Positions 9,065-18,004 are shown, counted from the stretch's first letter. The stretch: DNA of 64,000 nt from Xenophilus sp. Marseille-Q4582 (GCF_916700565.1 NZ_CAKAKO010000004.1:620001-684000); one strand, 5' to 3'. A program made the numbers and translations. Notes: a model not told the origin generated them from the sequence alone.

Positions 9065-9082
9065 CATTGCCGTTTGGCAATG
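9065..9082. promoter_or_regulatory. Inverted repeat upstream of tctBA (candidate operator)
   Basis: CATTGCC-GTTT-GGCAATG, a perfect 7-base dyad with a 4-base spacer, lies 127 bases upstream of the tctB start in the only non-coding gap of this block. The two-component pair encoded just upstream (an OmpR-type regulator and its kinase) makes it a plausible regulator site. OmpR-type sites are more often direct repeats, so this is a candidate only. Confidence 0.4.
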
Positions 9083-9180
9083 TTCGCAACCCGCTCGGCC
9101 AGCCGTCAGGAAGGCGGTTGGCGCAGCGGCGCCGGGCCGGCCGCGGGCCCTGCGGCGCGCGGCCCCGTTCGGGGCCCCGG

Positions 9181-10551
9181 TCAACGCGGATCGAGCGGCA
9201 GCGCCACGCGCACGCGCAGCCCGGGGGCGGCGTTCTCGTAACGCAGCACGCCGCCGTGCAGCGCCACCACGGCCTGCACGCTGGCCAGGCCCAGGCCATG
9301 GCCCGGCCGCTCGGGCTGCAGGCGCAGGAAGCGCTCGCCCAGGCGTGCCAGGGCCTCGGGCGGCACGCCCGGGCCGTCGTCCTGCACGGTGAGCACCGCC
9401 TGGCCGTCCAGCCAGGCGGTGCGCAGTTCCACCGTGCAGCCGGGCCCGCCGTATTTCAGCGCGTTGTCCAGCAGGTTCGCCACCACGCCTGCCAGCAGGT
9501 CGCGGTCGCCCAGCACGGGCAGCGTGTCCTCGTGCGCCTGCCGCACGGTCGCGCCCAGGTCTTCGGCCACCGCGTCGTACAGCTCGGCCACGTCGGCCAC
9601 CACCGCCTCCAGCGCCACGCGTGCGAAGCGCTGGCGCCGCGCGCCGGCCTCGGCTTCTGCGATCTGCAGCAGCTTCTCGAACACGCGGTTGAGCTCCTGC
9701 AGCTCGTCGATGGCGGCATGGATGGCGGCCTGCCGCTGCGGCGCGGGCACGTCGTCTGCACCCGCTTCGCGCAGGCGCGTGAGCACGCGCGTGAGCGGCG
9801 TGCGCAGGTTGTGCGCGATGGTGTCGGACACATGGCGCACGCCGTCCATCAGCGACTGGATGCGGTCCAGCATGGCGTTGATGTCGCGCTCCAGCAGCGC
9901 GAACTCGTCCTCCTGCCCGCTCGAGAGCCGCACGCGCTCGCGCAGGTCGCCGGCCGCGATGCGCGCCGCCGTGCGGCGCACGGCGCCCACGCTGCGCTCG
10001 ATCTCCTGCCGGAACACGAAGATGCCGCCGGCCAGCAGCAGCATGGCGACCAGCGCGGCGGCGGCGCTGGCGCTGATGATCAGCTCCTCCAGCGCTTCCT
10101 GCTCGCCCAGGTCCTGGCCCACGACCAGTACATGGCCCTGCGGCAGCGCACGCACGATGATCCAGCCGCGCACGCTGCGGCCGTCGCGCAGCACGTAGCG
10201 CTGGCCGTCGGCGCCCGGCGGGGGCAGCGCGTCCAGGTTGCCGGCCAGCGGCGTGCCCTGCGCATCGGCCAGCAGCAGCAGTTCCTCGTCCGTGCTGCGG
10301 CCGTCGACCATGGCGCGGGCGATCGAATGCTTCACCGCCTCGACGCCTTCGTCCTCGAACTGCGCGGCGAGTTGCTGGGCCGTGGCGCTCACCTGGCGCG
10401 CCATGCGCTGGTGCAGCGTGCCCACGGTCTGCAAGTAGATGATGGCCAGCGCGGCCAGCATGGTGATGCCCACCAGCACCGCGTAATGCACCGCGAGCCG
10501 GAAGCCCATCGAGCGCCACAGCTGGCGCAGCAGGCCGGCCGGGCGGCTCAC
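9181..10551 (-). CDS. Two-component sensor histidine kinase (next to tctBA)
   Basis: A 456-residue membrane kinase. Order: a first transmembrane segment at about residues 18-40, a periplasmic sensor of about 115 residues, a second membrane segment near 157-180, a HAMP linker, a dimerisation/phosphoacceptor helix with His247 in IAHNLRTPLTR, and a C-terminal HATPase domain (N box LLDNALKYG, then DDGPGVP and HGLGLAS). It should autophosphorylate in response to an external signal and pass phosphate to the regulator encoded upstream. The H box has Asn where Asp is more usual (HNLRTPL). The start is the GTG at 10551, overlapping the regulator's stop as GTGA. Position next to tctBA suggests control of carboxylate uptake, as TctE does (inference). 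Confidence 0.9.
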   Translation of the reverse strand: MSRPAGLLRQLWRSMGFRLAVHYAVLVGITMLAALAIIYLQTVGTLHQRMARQVSATAQQLAAQFEDEGVEAVKHSIARAMVDGRSTDEELLLLADAQGTPLAGNLDALPPPGADGQRYVLRDGRSVRGWIIVRALPQGHVLVVGQDLGEQEALEELIISASAAAALVAMLLLAGGIFVFRQEIERSVGAVRRTAARIAAGDLRERVRLSSGQEDEFALLERDINAMLDRIQSLMDGVRHVSDTIAHNLRTPLTRVLTRLREAGADDVPAPQRQAAIHAAIDELQELNRVFEKLLQIAEAEAGARRQRFARVALEAVVADVAELYDAVAEDLGATVRQAHEDTLPVLGDRDLLAGVVANLLDNALKYGGPGCTVELRTAWLDGQAVLTVQDDGPGVPPEALARLGERFLRLQPERPGHGLGLASVQAVVALHGGVLRYENAAPGLRVRVALPLDPR

Positions 10552-11258
10552 GCGGCGGCGTCCGCCGGCGCGCCGGGCCCGGGCGCGGCCAGCCGGTAGC
10601 CCACGCCGCGCACGGTGTGGATCAGCGAGGGCCCGCCACCGGCGTCGAGCTTGGCGCGCAGGCGGCTGACCTGCACGTCGATCACGTTGGTCTGCGGGTC
10701 GAACTGGTAGTCCCACACGGCTTCGAGCAGCATGGTGCGCGTGAGCACCTGGCCCGCGTGCAGCGCCAGGAAGGCCAGCAGGCGGAACTCGCGCGGCTGC
10801 AGCGCGATGGCGCGGCCCGCGCGCTCGGCCTTGCGCGCGGCCAGGTCCAGGCGCAGGTCGGCCACCTCGATCACGCGGATCTCGGGGCCCGGCCGCGAGC
10901 GGCGCACCAGCGCCTCGGCGCGCGCCGCCAGCTCGGAGAAGGCAAAGGGCTTGGTCAGGTAATCGTCGCCGCCGGCCTTGAGGCCGCGCACGCGCTCGTC
11001 GAGCGCGCTCAGGGCGCTGAGCACCAGCACCGGCGTCTTGCGGCCCAGTGCGCGCATGGTGGCCAGGATGGCCAGGCCGTCCACGCCGCCGGGCAGCATG
11101 CGGTCCAGGATCACGAGGTCCCAGGCCTCGTTCGTCGCGCGGCCGAGCGCCTCGGCGCCGTCGCGGCAGATCACGGCCACATGGCCCAGGCTGCGAAAGC
11201 CCTCGGCGATGTAGCGCGCGTTGTCGGCATCGTCCTCGATCACGAGGCAGCGCCACAT
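10548..11258 (-). CDS. OmpR-family response regulator (TctD-like)
   Basis: A 236-residue regulator counted from the ATG at 11258. The receiver domain (1-120) has the acidic pair Asp9/Asp10, phosphoacceptor Asp52 in LVILDRMLPGG, and Lys103 in YLTKPF. The C-terminal winged helix ends with the usual NVIDVQVSRLRAKLD and IHTVRGVGYRL. It should bind promoter DNA when phosphorylated by the kinase encoded directly downstream. An alternative GTG at 11294 overlaps the recJ stop as GTGA and would add 12 residues; I prefer the ATG because receiver domains normally start a few residues before the acidic pair. Its genes lie between recJ and tctBA, so tctBA is the obvious target (inference). Confidence 0.9.
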   Translation of the reverse strand: MWRCLVIEDDADNARYIAEGFRSLGHVAVICRDGAEALGRATNEAWDLVILDRMLPGGVDGLAILATMRALGRKTPVLVLSALSALDERVRGLKAGGDDYLTKPFAFSELAARAEALVRRSRPGPEIRVIEVADLRLDLAARKAERAGRAIALQPREFRLLAFLALHAGQVLTRTMLLEAVWDYQFDPQTNVIDVQVSRLRAKLDAGGGPSLIHTVRGVGYRLAAPGPGAPADAAA

Positions 11259-11290
11259 GGCGGTGCCGCTGGCGCCGGTCAGGGAATCGT

Positions 11291-13264
11291 TCACGCAAGA
11301 CCCTCGCCGCCGCCGGGCCGCCCCAAGGCGGCGAGCGCCCCCTTGGGGGGCAGCGGACCACGCGCAGCGGGGGAGCGTGGGGGCTCGAACTCGCCGCCGC
11401 CGGGCCGCCCCAAGGCGGCGAGCGCCCCCTCGGGGGGCAGCGGACCGCGCGCAGCGGGGGAGCGTGGGGGTTCTATCTCGGCGCCTTCGACCATCAGCTG
11501 CAGCCGGCGCTGACCCTGCCATTCGCTGGCGTCGAGCCTGAAAGCCAGCTTCACGCGCGGCGGCAGCGGCTCGCTGCGGCCGAACCAGATGCCGTCGATG
11601 GGCTGGCCGCCCAGCCGCAGCCTGAGCGACAGATGGCCCTGGCCCACCAGCCGCTGCGACACCACTTCCACCTCGTCGCTGAAGGTGGGCGGCGCGAAGC
11701 CCTGGCCCCAGACCTCGCGGTGCAGGGTGTCCACCAGGTCCACGCGCAGGTACTCGGGCGCCAGCGGGCCATCGGTGTCCAGCCGGCGCGTGAGCGTGGC
11801 GGCGTCCAGCCATTCGTCGGCCACTTCGGCAAAAGCGCGCGCGAAGGTGGCGAACTGCGCCTCGGGCACCGTGCAGCCGGCCGCCATCGCGTGGCCGCCG
11901 AAGCGCAGCAGCACGCCGGGGTGCCGCTTGGCGACCAGGTCCAGCGCGTCGCGCAGGTGAAAGCCCGGGATCGAGCGGCCCGATCCCTTGAGTTCGTGCC
12001 CGCGCCCCTCGGCGCCGCTGGCCGCGAAGACGAAGGTGGGGCGGTGGTACAGGTCCTTCAGGCGCGAGGCCACGATGCCGACCACGCCTTCGTGGAAATC
12101 GGGGTCGTAGACGGCGATGGCCGCGGGCGGCGCCTGCCCGGGCGGGAACAGTTCGCCGGCCAGTTGCAGGGCCTGTTCGCGCATGCCGTCTTCGATGCTG
12201 CGGCGCTCGCGGTTGATGGCGTCCAACAGGCGCGCCAGTTCGTCGGCGCGCGCAGCGTCGTCGGTCAGCAGGCATTCGATGCCCAGCGTCATGTCGGCCA
12301 GCCGGCCGGCGGCATTGATGCGCGGGCCCAGCGCGAAGCCGAAGTCGAAGGTGGTGGCCGCTTCGGGCTTGCGGCCGGCTACGCGCAACAGCGCGGCCAT
12401 GCCCACCGGCATGGCGCCGGCGCGGATGCGGCGCAGGCCTTGCGCGACCAGGCGGCGGTTGTTCGCGTCCAGCTTCACCACGTCGGCCACGGTGCCGAGC
12501 GCGACCAGGGGCAGCAGCGTGTCGAGCTTGGGTTGCCGAATGGGCGCCCCCACGCTCCCCGCTTCGCGAGGTTCGCTGCCCCCCGAGGGGGCTGGCCCGC
12601 CTGGGGGCGGCCCGGCGGCGGGCCGGCTCTCATAAGCCCCTCGCGCGCGCAGTTCGGCGCGCAGCGCCAGCAGCACGTAGAACATCACGCCCACGCCCGC
12701 CAGGCATTTGCTGCCGAAGCCGCATTCAGGGTGGTTCGGGTTGACCAGCACCTCGGCCGCGGGCAGGGTGGGGCCGGGCAGGTGGTGGTCGGTCACGAGC
12801 ACCTTCAGGCCCAGCGCCTGCGCATGGGCCACGCCCTCCACGCTGGCGATGCCGTTGTCCACGGTCACGAGCAGGTCGGCCCCCTGGGCGGCCACGCGCT
12901 CGGCGATGGTCGGCGTGAGGCCGTAGCCGTCCACCACGCGGTCGGGCACCAGGTAGCTGACCTGCGTGGCGCCCAGCAGGCGCAGGCCGCGCACGGCCAC
13001 GGCGCAGGCGGTGGCGCCGTCGCAGTCATAGTCGGCCACGATGCAGATGCGCTGGTGCTGCGCGATGGCGTCGGCCAGCAGCACGGCGGCCTCGCGCGTG
13101 CCGCGCAGGCCGCTGGGCGGCAGCAGGCGGGCCAGGGCGTCGTCCAGGTCCTCACGGGTCTGTACGCCGCGGGCGGCGAACAGGCGGGCCAGCAGCGGAT
13201 GCACGCCGGCCTGTTCCAGCGCCCAGGCGCTGCGCGGGGGCACCTCGCGCGCGACGATCCTCAC
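11291..13264 (-). CDS. recJ: Single-stranded-DNA-specific exonuclease RecJ
   Basis: A 657-residue DHH-family 5'-3' exonuclease acting on single-stranded DNA in recombination, mismatch repair and base excision repair. Metal-binding motifs are clear: VADYDCDGATA (residues 77-86), VTVDNG, VTDHH (157-161), NAAGRLADM, and in the DHHA1 domain LRFGGHAMAAG. The start is GTG at 13264, overlapping the upstream gene's stop (GTGA). Two oddities are visible. A proline/glycine-rich stretch at residues 212-240 and the last 60 residues (598-657) do not belong to the RecJ fold. They are translations of a dispersed GC-rich DNA repeat, the tail being two tandem 29-residue units. The tail follows the natural end near LQLMVEGAEI and carries the frame to the next gene. 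Confidence 0.95.
   Translation of the reverse strand: MRIVAREVPPRSAWALEQAGVHPLLARLFAARGVQTREDLDDALARLLPPSGLRGTREAAVLLADAIAQHQRICIVADYDCDGATACAVAVRGLRLLGATQVSYLVPDRVVDGYGLTPTIAERVAAQGADLLVTVDNGIASVEGVAHAQALGLKVLVTDHHLPGPTLPAAEVLVNPNHPECGFGSKCLAGVGVMFYVLLALRAELRARGAYESRPAAGPPPGGPAPSGGSEPREAGSVGAPIRQPKLDTLLPLVALGTVADVVKLDANNRRLVAQGLRRIRAGAMPVGMAALLRVAGRKPEAATTFDFGFALGPRINAAGRLADMTLGIECLLTDDAARADELARLLDAINRERRSIEDGMREQALQLAGELFPPGQAPPAAIAVYDPDFHEGVVGIVASRLKDLYHRPTFVFAASGAEGRGHELKGSGRSIPGFHLRDALDLVAKRHPGVLLRFGGHAMAAGCTVPEAQFATFARAFAEVADEWLDAATLTRRLDTDGPLAPEYLRVDLVDTLHREVWGQGFAPPTFSDEVEVVSQRLVGQGHLSLRLRLGGQPIDGIWFGRSEPLPPRVKLAFRLDASEWQGQRRLQLMVEGAEIEPPRSPAARGPLPPEGALAALGRPGGGEFEPPRSPAARGPLPPKGALAALGRPGGGEGLA
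11304..11470 (-). repeat. Two tandem copies of the dispersed GC-rich repeat at the recJ 3' end
   Basis: Two 80-base copies (11304-11383 and 11391-11470) repeat with an 87-bp period. On the minus strand each starts CCCCCACGCTCCCCCGCT and ends GGGGCGGCCCGGCGGCGGCGA. They differ at only a few positions (for example TTGGGG versus TCGGGG). They translate as two 29-residue units, PPRSPAARGPLPP followed by [13 protein letters not shown]. Related single copies lie at 12547-12620 (opposite orientation) and 15595-15668. Confidence 0.88.
12547..12620 (+). repeat. Dispersed GC-rich repeat inside recJ (single copy)
   Basis: About 74 bases reading CCCCACGCTCCCCGCTTCGC at the left and GGGGGCGGCCCGGCGG at the right. 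They fall in frame within recJ and add roughly 29 residues (PAAGPPPGGPAPSGGSEPRE) between the DHH-domain strands. The orientation is opposite to the tandem pair at the 3' end of the same gene. The reading frame is preserved on both sides. Confidence 0.85.
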
Positions 13265-14235
13265 AGCGCCTCCAGCACGGGGGCCACCTCGGGTCGGCGC
13301 AGCCGGCTGCGCAGCCAGGCGCCCAGGCCCCGCGGGCGGTTCTCCAGCCGCAGCGCGCTGCGTGCGCCGCACAGGGTCAGCGTGAGCGGCTGGCCGGCAT
13401 CGGCCTGTGCGCACAGCGGGGCGAGCACCTGCGCGTCCAGCTGCGTCCAGCAGCGGGCCCAGCCGGCGCCGTCGTCCTGCAGGGCGCTTTCGCGCAGTTG
13501 CCCGGCCACGCGCGGCGTGGGCGCCAGTGGCTGCGCGGGGGCACGCCCTGTGCCGCTGAGCCAGAAGGAGTTGATGGGCACCATGCCGTGCGCGGCGCGG
13601 TCGTCGTTCACGCGGTGGGTGTACAGCAGCATCTGGATCTCGTTTTGCAGGCGGCGCAGCGGCCGGGCCGCGTCGCCCATCGGCAGCCAGGGCGCCAGCG
13701 GCTGGCCCACGGCGCGGTCCACCGAGGCCGTGGGCAGGTCCTGCAGCAGCGCGCCGCGCACCAGCCAGCGGCCGGGCTCGGGGGTGGCGAAAAGGGCGAG
13801 GCCGTCCTCTTCGAAGAAGGGCCGGGCGAGGGCCAGCAGCGCGTCGGATTCCTGCGCCGTGATGCCCATCTGCGGCGGATCGCCGAGCACGACTTCGCTC
13901 AGGCCCACCTGCCAGTGGCACAGGGTGAGCAGGCCCCAGCCCTGGCCTTCGGCCTGGGGCAGGCCCTGCGCCTCGGCCGCCAGGGCGGCCCAGGGCAGCA
14001 GGCCGTCGGCCACGGCCAGGCCGCGTGCGCGCGCCAGGGCGCGCTCGTGCGGCGGGCTCAGGGTGGATTCGTCCTGCGCGTCTTCCTGGGCGACGGCCAG
14101 GCGGGCGAGCAGCGCCTGCAGGTGCGGCAGGTCCAACTCGCGCAGCGCCATGCGGCAGGCCACGCCCGGGTGGCTGGCAAAGGGAATCAGCAGGTGCGGC
14201 GCCGCGGCGCCCACCGGCACGGTGGAAGAAGGCAT
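13261..14235 (-). CDS. Conserved protein, cofactor-independent phosphoglycerate mutase-like
   Basis: A 324-residue soluble protein. I recognise it as the protein commonly encoded before recJ in beta-proteobacteria and labelled as a phosphoglycerate-mutase or alkaline-phosphatase-superfamily homologue. The label is weak: the recognisable stretch is LYTHRVNDDRAAHGMVPINSFWLSG, which recalls the C-terminal region of that group, but I do not see a full set of metal ligands. No signal peptide or membrane segment is present. The start is the ATG at 14235, giving a compact N-terminus. Its TGA stop overlaps the recJ GTG start. It diverges from lolC with about 100 bases between. The function is not known. 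Confidence 0.75.
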   Translation of the reverse strand: MPSSTVPVGAAAPHLLIPFASHPGVACRMALRELDLPHLQALLARLAVAQEDAQDESTLSPPHERALARARGLAVADGLLPWAALAAEAQGLPQAEGQGWGLLTLCHWQVGLSEVVLGDPPQMGITAQESDALLALARPFFEEDGLALFATPEPGRWLVRGALLQDLPTASVDRAVGQPLAPWLPMGDAARPLRRLQNEIQMLLYTHRVNDDRAAHGMVPINSFWLSGTGRAPAQPLAPTPRVAGQLRESALQDDGAGWARCWTQLDAQVLAPLCAQADAGQPLTLTLCGARSALRLENRPRGLGAWLRSRLRRPEVAPVLEAL

Positions 14236-14334
14236 GGGCCGATTGTCGGTGCCCGCGCAAGGCCGTTGGCGGCCCGGGCCTGCAGGCGCGATGACACAAT
14301 CGGCCGCCCGCCTTCCGGGCGATCTCCACCCTCT

Positions 14335-15591
14335 ATGCAACTCCCCTACGAACTGCAACTCGGCTGGCGCTACACGCGCGCGGGCCGGGCCACGCGGCGC
14401 AACGGCTTCATCAACTTCATCTCGGGCGTGTCCATGGCCGGCATCGCGCTGGGCGTGGCGGCGCTGATCATCGTGCTGTCGGTGATGAACGGCTTCCAGA
14501 AGGAAGTGCGCGACCGCATGCTGGGCGTGGTCTCGCACATCGAGATCTTTTCGCGCGACGGCCAGGCGCTGCCGGACCTGGACGTCATCGCGGCCGCGGC
14601 GCGCCGGAACCCCGAGGTGATGGGCGCGGCGCCCTTCATCGCCTCGCAGGCACTGATCGCGCGCGGCGAGGACATGAAGGGCGCGCTGGTGCGCGGCATC
14701 GTGCCGGCGCAGGAGCCGGAGGTCACCGATTTCTCGGGCACGGCCCAGAAAGGGGCGCTCGACAAGCTGGTGCCGGGCGAGTTCGGCATCGTGCTGGGCG
14801 GCGAACTGGCGCGCGCGCTGTTCGTGCGCGAGGGCGACCAGGTGACGCTGATCGCGCCGGGCGGCCAGGTCACGCCGGCCGGCGTGGTGCCGCGGCTCAA
14901 GTCCTTCACCGTGGTGGGCACTTTCGATTCGGGCCACTACGAATACGACTCGGCCCTGGCCATGATCCACGTGGAAGACGCGGCGCGCGTGTTCCGGCTC
15001 GAAGGGCCGACCGGCCTGCGGCTCAAGCTCAAGGACCTGAACCAGGCGCGCGAGGTGGCCGACGAGATGGCGCAGACGCTGCCGGGCCAGTTCCTGATCC
15101 GCGACTGGACGCGCCAGAACCGCACCTGGTTCGCGGCCGTGCAGGTGGAAAAGCGCATGATGTTCATCATCCTCACGCTGATCGTGGCGGTGGCGGCCTT
15201 CAACCTGGTGAGCACGCTGGTGATGACGGTGACCGACAAGCGCGCCGACATCGCCATCCTGCGCACCCTGGGCGCGAGCCCGCGCAGCATCATGGGCATC
15301 TTCGTGGTGCAGGGCGCGATGGTGGGGGTGATCGGCACCCTGGCCGGGCTGGGCCTGGGCCTGCTGGTGGCCTACAACGTGACCGAGATCGTTTCCTTCA
15401 TCGAGAAGGCGCTCAACGCCAGCTTCCTGCCCAAGGACATCTACCTCATCAGCCGCATGCCCAGCGACCCGCAGCGCAGCGACATCCTGCCGATCACCGT
15501 CATCTCCCTGATCTTGGCTTTCGCCGCCACCCTGTATCCGAGCTGGCGCGCCAGCCGCGTGAACCCGGCGGAGGCGCTGCGCTATGAATGA
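14335..15591 (+). CDS. lolC: Lipoprotein-releasing ABC transporter permease LolC/LolE
   Basis: A 418-residue inner-membrane permease of the LolCE family. The N-terminus has the typical [11 protein letters not shown] sequence followed by the first transmembrane segment (about 27-48), then a large periplasmic domain. Three C-terminal membrane segments carry the [16 protein letters not shown] loop that contacts the ATPase, and the end is [17 protein letters not shown]. With LolD it extracts lipoproteins from the inner membrane for transfer to LolA. The ATG at 14335 starts at the family position. The stop overlaps the lolD start by 8 bases, so the pair is one operon. Many beta-proteobacteria have a single LolC/E-type permease that presumably acts as a dimer, so LolC versus LolE cannot be decided. 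Confidence 0.93.
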   Translation: MQLPYELQLGWRYTRAGRATRRNGFINFISGVSMAGIALGVAALIIVLSVMNGFQKEVRDRMLGVVSHIEIFSRDGQALPDLDVIAAAARRNPEVMGAAPFIASQALIARGEDMKGALVRGIVPAQEPEVTDFSGTAQKGALDKLVPGEFGIVLGGELARALFVREGDQVTLIAPGGQVTPAGVVPRLKSFTVVGTFDSGHYEYDSALAMIHVEDAARVFRLEGPTGLRLKLKDLNQAREVADEMAQTLPGQFLIRDWTRQNRTWFAAVQVEKRMMFIILTLIVAVAAFNLVSTLVMTVTDKRADIAILRTLGASPRSIMGIFVVQGAMVGVIGTLAGLGLGLLVAYNVTEIVSFIEKALNASFLPKDIYLISRMPSDPQRSDILPITVISLILAFAATLYPSWRASRVNPAEALRYE

Positions 15592-16345
15592 GAGCCCCAC
15601 GCTCCCCGCTTCGCGAGGTTCGCGGCCCTCCGAGGGGGCGCCCCCCGCCTTGGGGCGGCCCGGCGGTGGCGACACCGTGGTCCTGCAGGCCCGCGGCCTG
15701 ACCAAGCGCTTCCACGAAGGCCGCATCGACCTGACGGTGCTCCACGGCGTGGACCTGGACGTGCGCGCCGGCGAGACGCTGGCCATCGTGGGCGCCTCGG
15801 GCTCGGGCAAGAGCACCCTGCTGCACCTGATGGGCGGGCTGGACGCGCCCACCTCGGGCGCCGTCACGCTCAAGGGCCAGGACTTCGCGCGGCTCCCTGC
15901 GGCCGAGCAGGGCCGGCTGCGCAACGCGCACCTGGGCTTCGTCTACCAGTTCCACCACCTGCTGCCGGAATTCAGCGCGCTGGACAACGTGGCCATGCCG
16001 CTGAAGATCCGCCGCATGGAGCCGCGCCGGGCCGCCGAATCCGCACGGGCCATGCTGGCGGCCGTGGGGCTGGCCGAGCGCTTGTCGCACCGCCCGGCCG
16101 AGTTGTCGGGCGGCGAGCGCCAGCGCGTGGCCATCGCGCGCGCGCTGGTGGCCCAGCCGGCCTGCGTGCTCGCCGACGAGCCCACCGGCAACCTGGACCG
16201 CAGCACCGCCGATGGCGTGTTCGCGCTGATGCTGCGCCTAGCGCGCGAGCAGGGCACGGCCTTCGTCATGGTCACGCACGACGACACGCTGGCCGCGCGC
16301 TGCGACCGCGTGCTGCGGCTCAACGCGGGGCGCCTCGCGGCCTGA
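15584..16345 (+). CDS. lolD: Lipoprotein-releasing ABC transporter ATPase LolD
   Basis: A 253-residue ABC ATPase powering LolCE. Walker A is GASGSGKST, the signature is [15 protein letters not shown], Walker B is [12 protein letters not shown], and the switch His lies in MVTHD. LolD of other bacteria is about 225-235 residues. The excess here is at the N-terminus: residues 4-29 ([13 protein letters not shown] through ALGRPGGG) are the translation of a dispersed GC-rich repeat, and the genuine protein begins at [12 protein letters not shown]. The ATG at 15584 overlaps the end of lolC. No later good start is seen before residue 30, so the repeat is probably translated. Confidence 0.94.
   Translation: MNESPTLPASRGSRPSEGAPPALGRPGGGDTVVLQARGLTKRFHEGRIDLTVLHGVDLDVRAGETLAIVGASGSGKSTLLHLMGGLDAPTSGAVTLKGQDFARLPAAEQGRLRNAHLGFVYQFHHLLPEFSALDNVAMPLKIRRMEPRRAAESARAMLAAVGLAERLSHRPAELSGGERQRVAIARALVAQPACVLADEPTGNLDRSTADGVFALMLRLAREQGTAFVMVTHDDTLAARCDRVLRLNAGRLAA
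15595..15668 (+). repeat. Dispersed GC-rich repeat at the start of lolD
   Basis: A 74-base copy, CCCCACGCTCCCCGCTTCGC at the left end and GGGGCGGCCCGGCGG at the right, nearly the same as the copy inside recJ at 12547-12620 and in the same orientation on the plus strand. It lies 11 bases after the lolD start codon and adds about 26 residues in frame. Confidence 0.87.
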
Positions 16346-16635
16346 GCGGCGGGGGCCGGCCCCGGCGCGCCGGCGGGGCACTTCTTTCCTCCTGCACCCC
16401 GTTTCGCCGCGCCCGGCGGCGGGCGGTGCCGTGCCTGCGGCCGGGCCGCGCGCGGGGGGGCGTTGCTGTGCCGCCGTGTTCGAGTCCCTCGGCAAAAAGG
16501 GAAGCGCCGTCCTTCCCGGAATGCGCCATGCCGGTGCAAATCCCCGGGGACATCATGTTTTTGGTGCATAACCTGCTGTGCGCCATGCATGACAATGCGC
16601 GGTTTTGGTCAATTACGCACTTTTTTGGAGATCGG

Positions 16636-17979
16636 ATGAAGCACGGCAGCGCCCAAGACTTCCTGGCCCATGTGGCCCAACGCAACCCGGGGCAGCCGGA
16701 ATACCTGCAAGCCGTGACCGAGGTGATCCAGAGCTTGTGGCCCTTCATCGCCGACCATCCCAGGTACCAGACCCAGGCGCTGCTCGAACGCCTGGTCGAA
16801 CCCGAGCGCGCCATCAGCTTCCGCGTCTGCTGGACCGACGACCACGGCGAGGTGCAGGTCAACCGCGGCTACCGCATCCAGCACAGCCTGGCCATCGGCC
16901 CCTACAAGGGCGGCCTGCGCTTCCACCCCTCGGTCAACCTGTCGATCCTGAAGTTCCTGGCCTTCGAGCAGACCTTCAAGAACGCCCTGACCACGCTGCC
17001 CATGGGCGGCGGCAAGGGCGGCTCCGACTTCGACCCCAAGGGCAAGAGCCAGGGCGAGGTGATGCGCTTCTGCCAGGCCTTCGCGACCGAGCTGTTCCGC
17101 CACGTGGGCGCGTACACCGACGTGCCGGCGGGCGACATCGGCGTCGGCGGGCGTGAAGTGGGCTTCATGGCCGGCATGGTCAAGAAGCTGACCAACCGCG
17201 CCGACTGCGTGTTCACGGGCAAGGGCCTGAGCTTCGGCGGCTCGCTGATCCGCCCCGAGGCCACGGGTTACGGCAACGTCTATTTCGCGCAGGAAATGCT
17301 CAAGACCCGCGGCAAGAGCTTCGACGGCCTGCGCGTGTCCGTTTCCGGCGCGGGCAACGTGGCCCAGTACACCATCGAGAAGGCCCTGGCGCTGGGCGCC
17401 AAGGTGGTCACGGTGTCCGACTCCAGCGGCACGGTGGTCGACGAGGACGGCTTCACGACCGAGAAGCTGGCCGTGCTGATGGACGTGAAGAACCACCTCT
17501 ATGGCCGCGTGAGCGACTATGCCGAACGCACGGGCACGAAGTTCATCGCCGGCGCCACGCCCTGGCACGTGCCGGTGGACGTGGCGCTGCCCAGCGCGAC
17601 GCAGAACGAGCTGAACGCCGAGGACGCGAAGACGCTGGTCAAGAACGGCGTGGTTTGCGTGGCCGAGGGCGCCAACATGCCCTCGACCATCGAGGCGGTT
17701 CACGTCTTCGAGCAGGCGGGCGTGCTCTACGCACCGGGCAAGGCCAGCAACGCCGGCGGCGTCGCCACCTCGGGCCTGGAAATGAGCCAGAACGCCTCGC
17801 GCATCTCCTGGCCGCGCGAGGAAGTGGACGGCCGCCTGCTGCAGATCATGCAGAGTATCCATGCGTCCTGCCTGCAGTACGGCACGCGCGCCGACGGCCG
17901 CGTGAGCTACGTGGATGGCGCCAACGTCGCCGGCTTCGTGAAGGTGGCGGACGCGATGCTGGCGCAGGGCGTGGTCTGA
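16636..17979 (+). CDS. gdhA: NADP-specific glutamate dehydrogenase
   Basis: A 447-residue hexameric glutamate dehydrogenase, exactly the length of the E. coli GdhA. It reversibly makes glutamate from 2-oxoglutarate, ammonia and NADPH. Seen are GPYKGGLRFHPSVN (substrate binding), TTLPMGGGKGGSDFDPKGKS with the catalytic Lys region, PAGDIGVGGREVGFM with the catalytic Asp, and a dinucleotide fold at VSVSGAGNVAQYT. The start is ATG 16636 with GGAG at 16627-16630; longer upstream reading would add 70 residues not found in the family. It stands alone, with 290 bases upstream and a large hairpin downstream. Confidence 0.96.
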   Translation: MKHGSAQDFLAHVAQRNPGQPEYLQAVTEVIQSLWPFIADHPRYQTQALLERLVEPERAISFRVCWTDDHGEVQVNRGYRIQHSLAIGPYKGGLRFHPSVNLSILKFLAFEQTFKNALTTLPMGGGKGGSDFDPKGKSQGEVMRFCQAFATELFRHVGAYTDVPAGDIGVGGREVGFMAGMVKKLTNRADCVFTGKGLSFGGSLIRPEATGYGNVYFAQEMLKTRGKSFDGLRVSVSGAGNVAQYTIEKALALGAKVVTVSDSSGTVVDEDGFTTEKLAVLMDVKNHLYGRVSDYAERTGTKFIAGATPWHVPVDVALPSATQNELNAEDAKTLVKNGVVCVAEGANMPSTIEAVHVFEQAGVLYAPGKASNAGGVATSGLEMSQNASRISWPREEVDGRLLQIMQSIHASCLQYGTRADGRVSYVDGANVAGFVKVADAMLAQGVV

Positions 17980-18004
17980 CCGCACGGTCCTGGCGCCGCC
18001 TTCC

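Noticed and set aside
12117..12635. Rightward open frame within recJ
   Set aside because: Ser/Arg-rich antisense translation of recJ with no domain.
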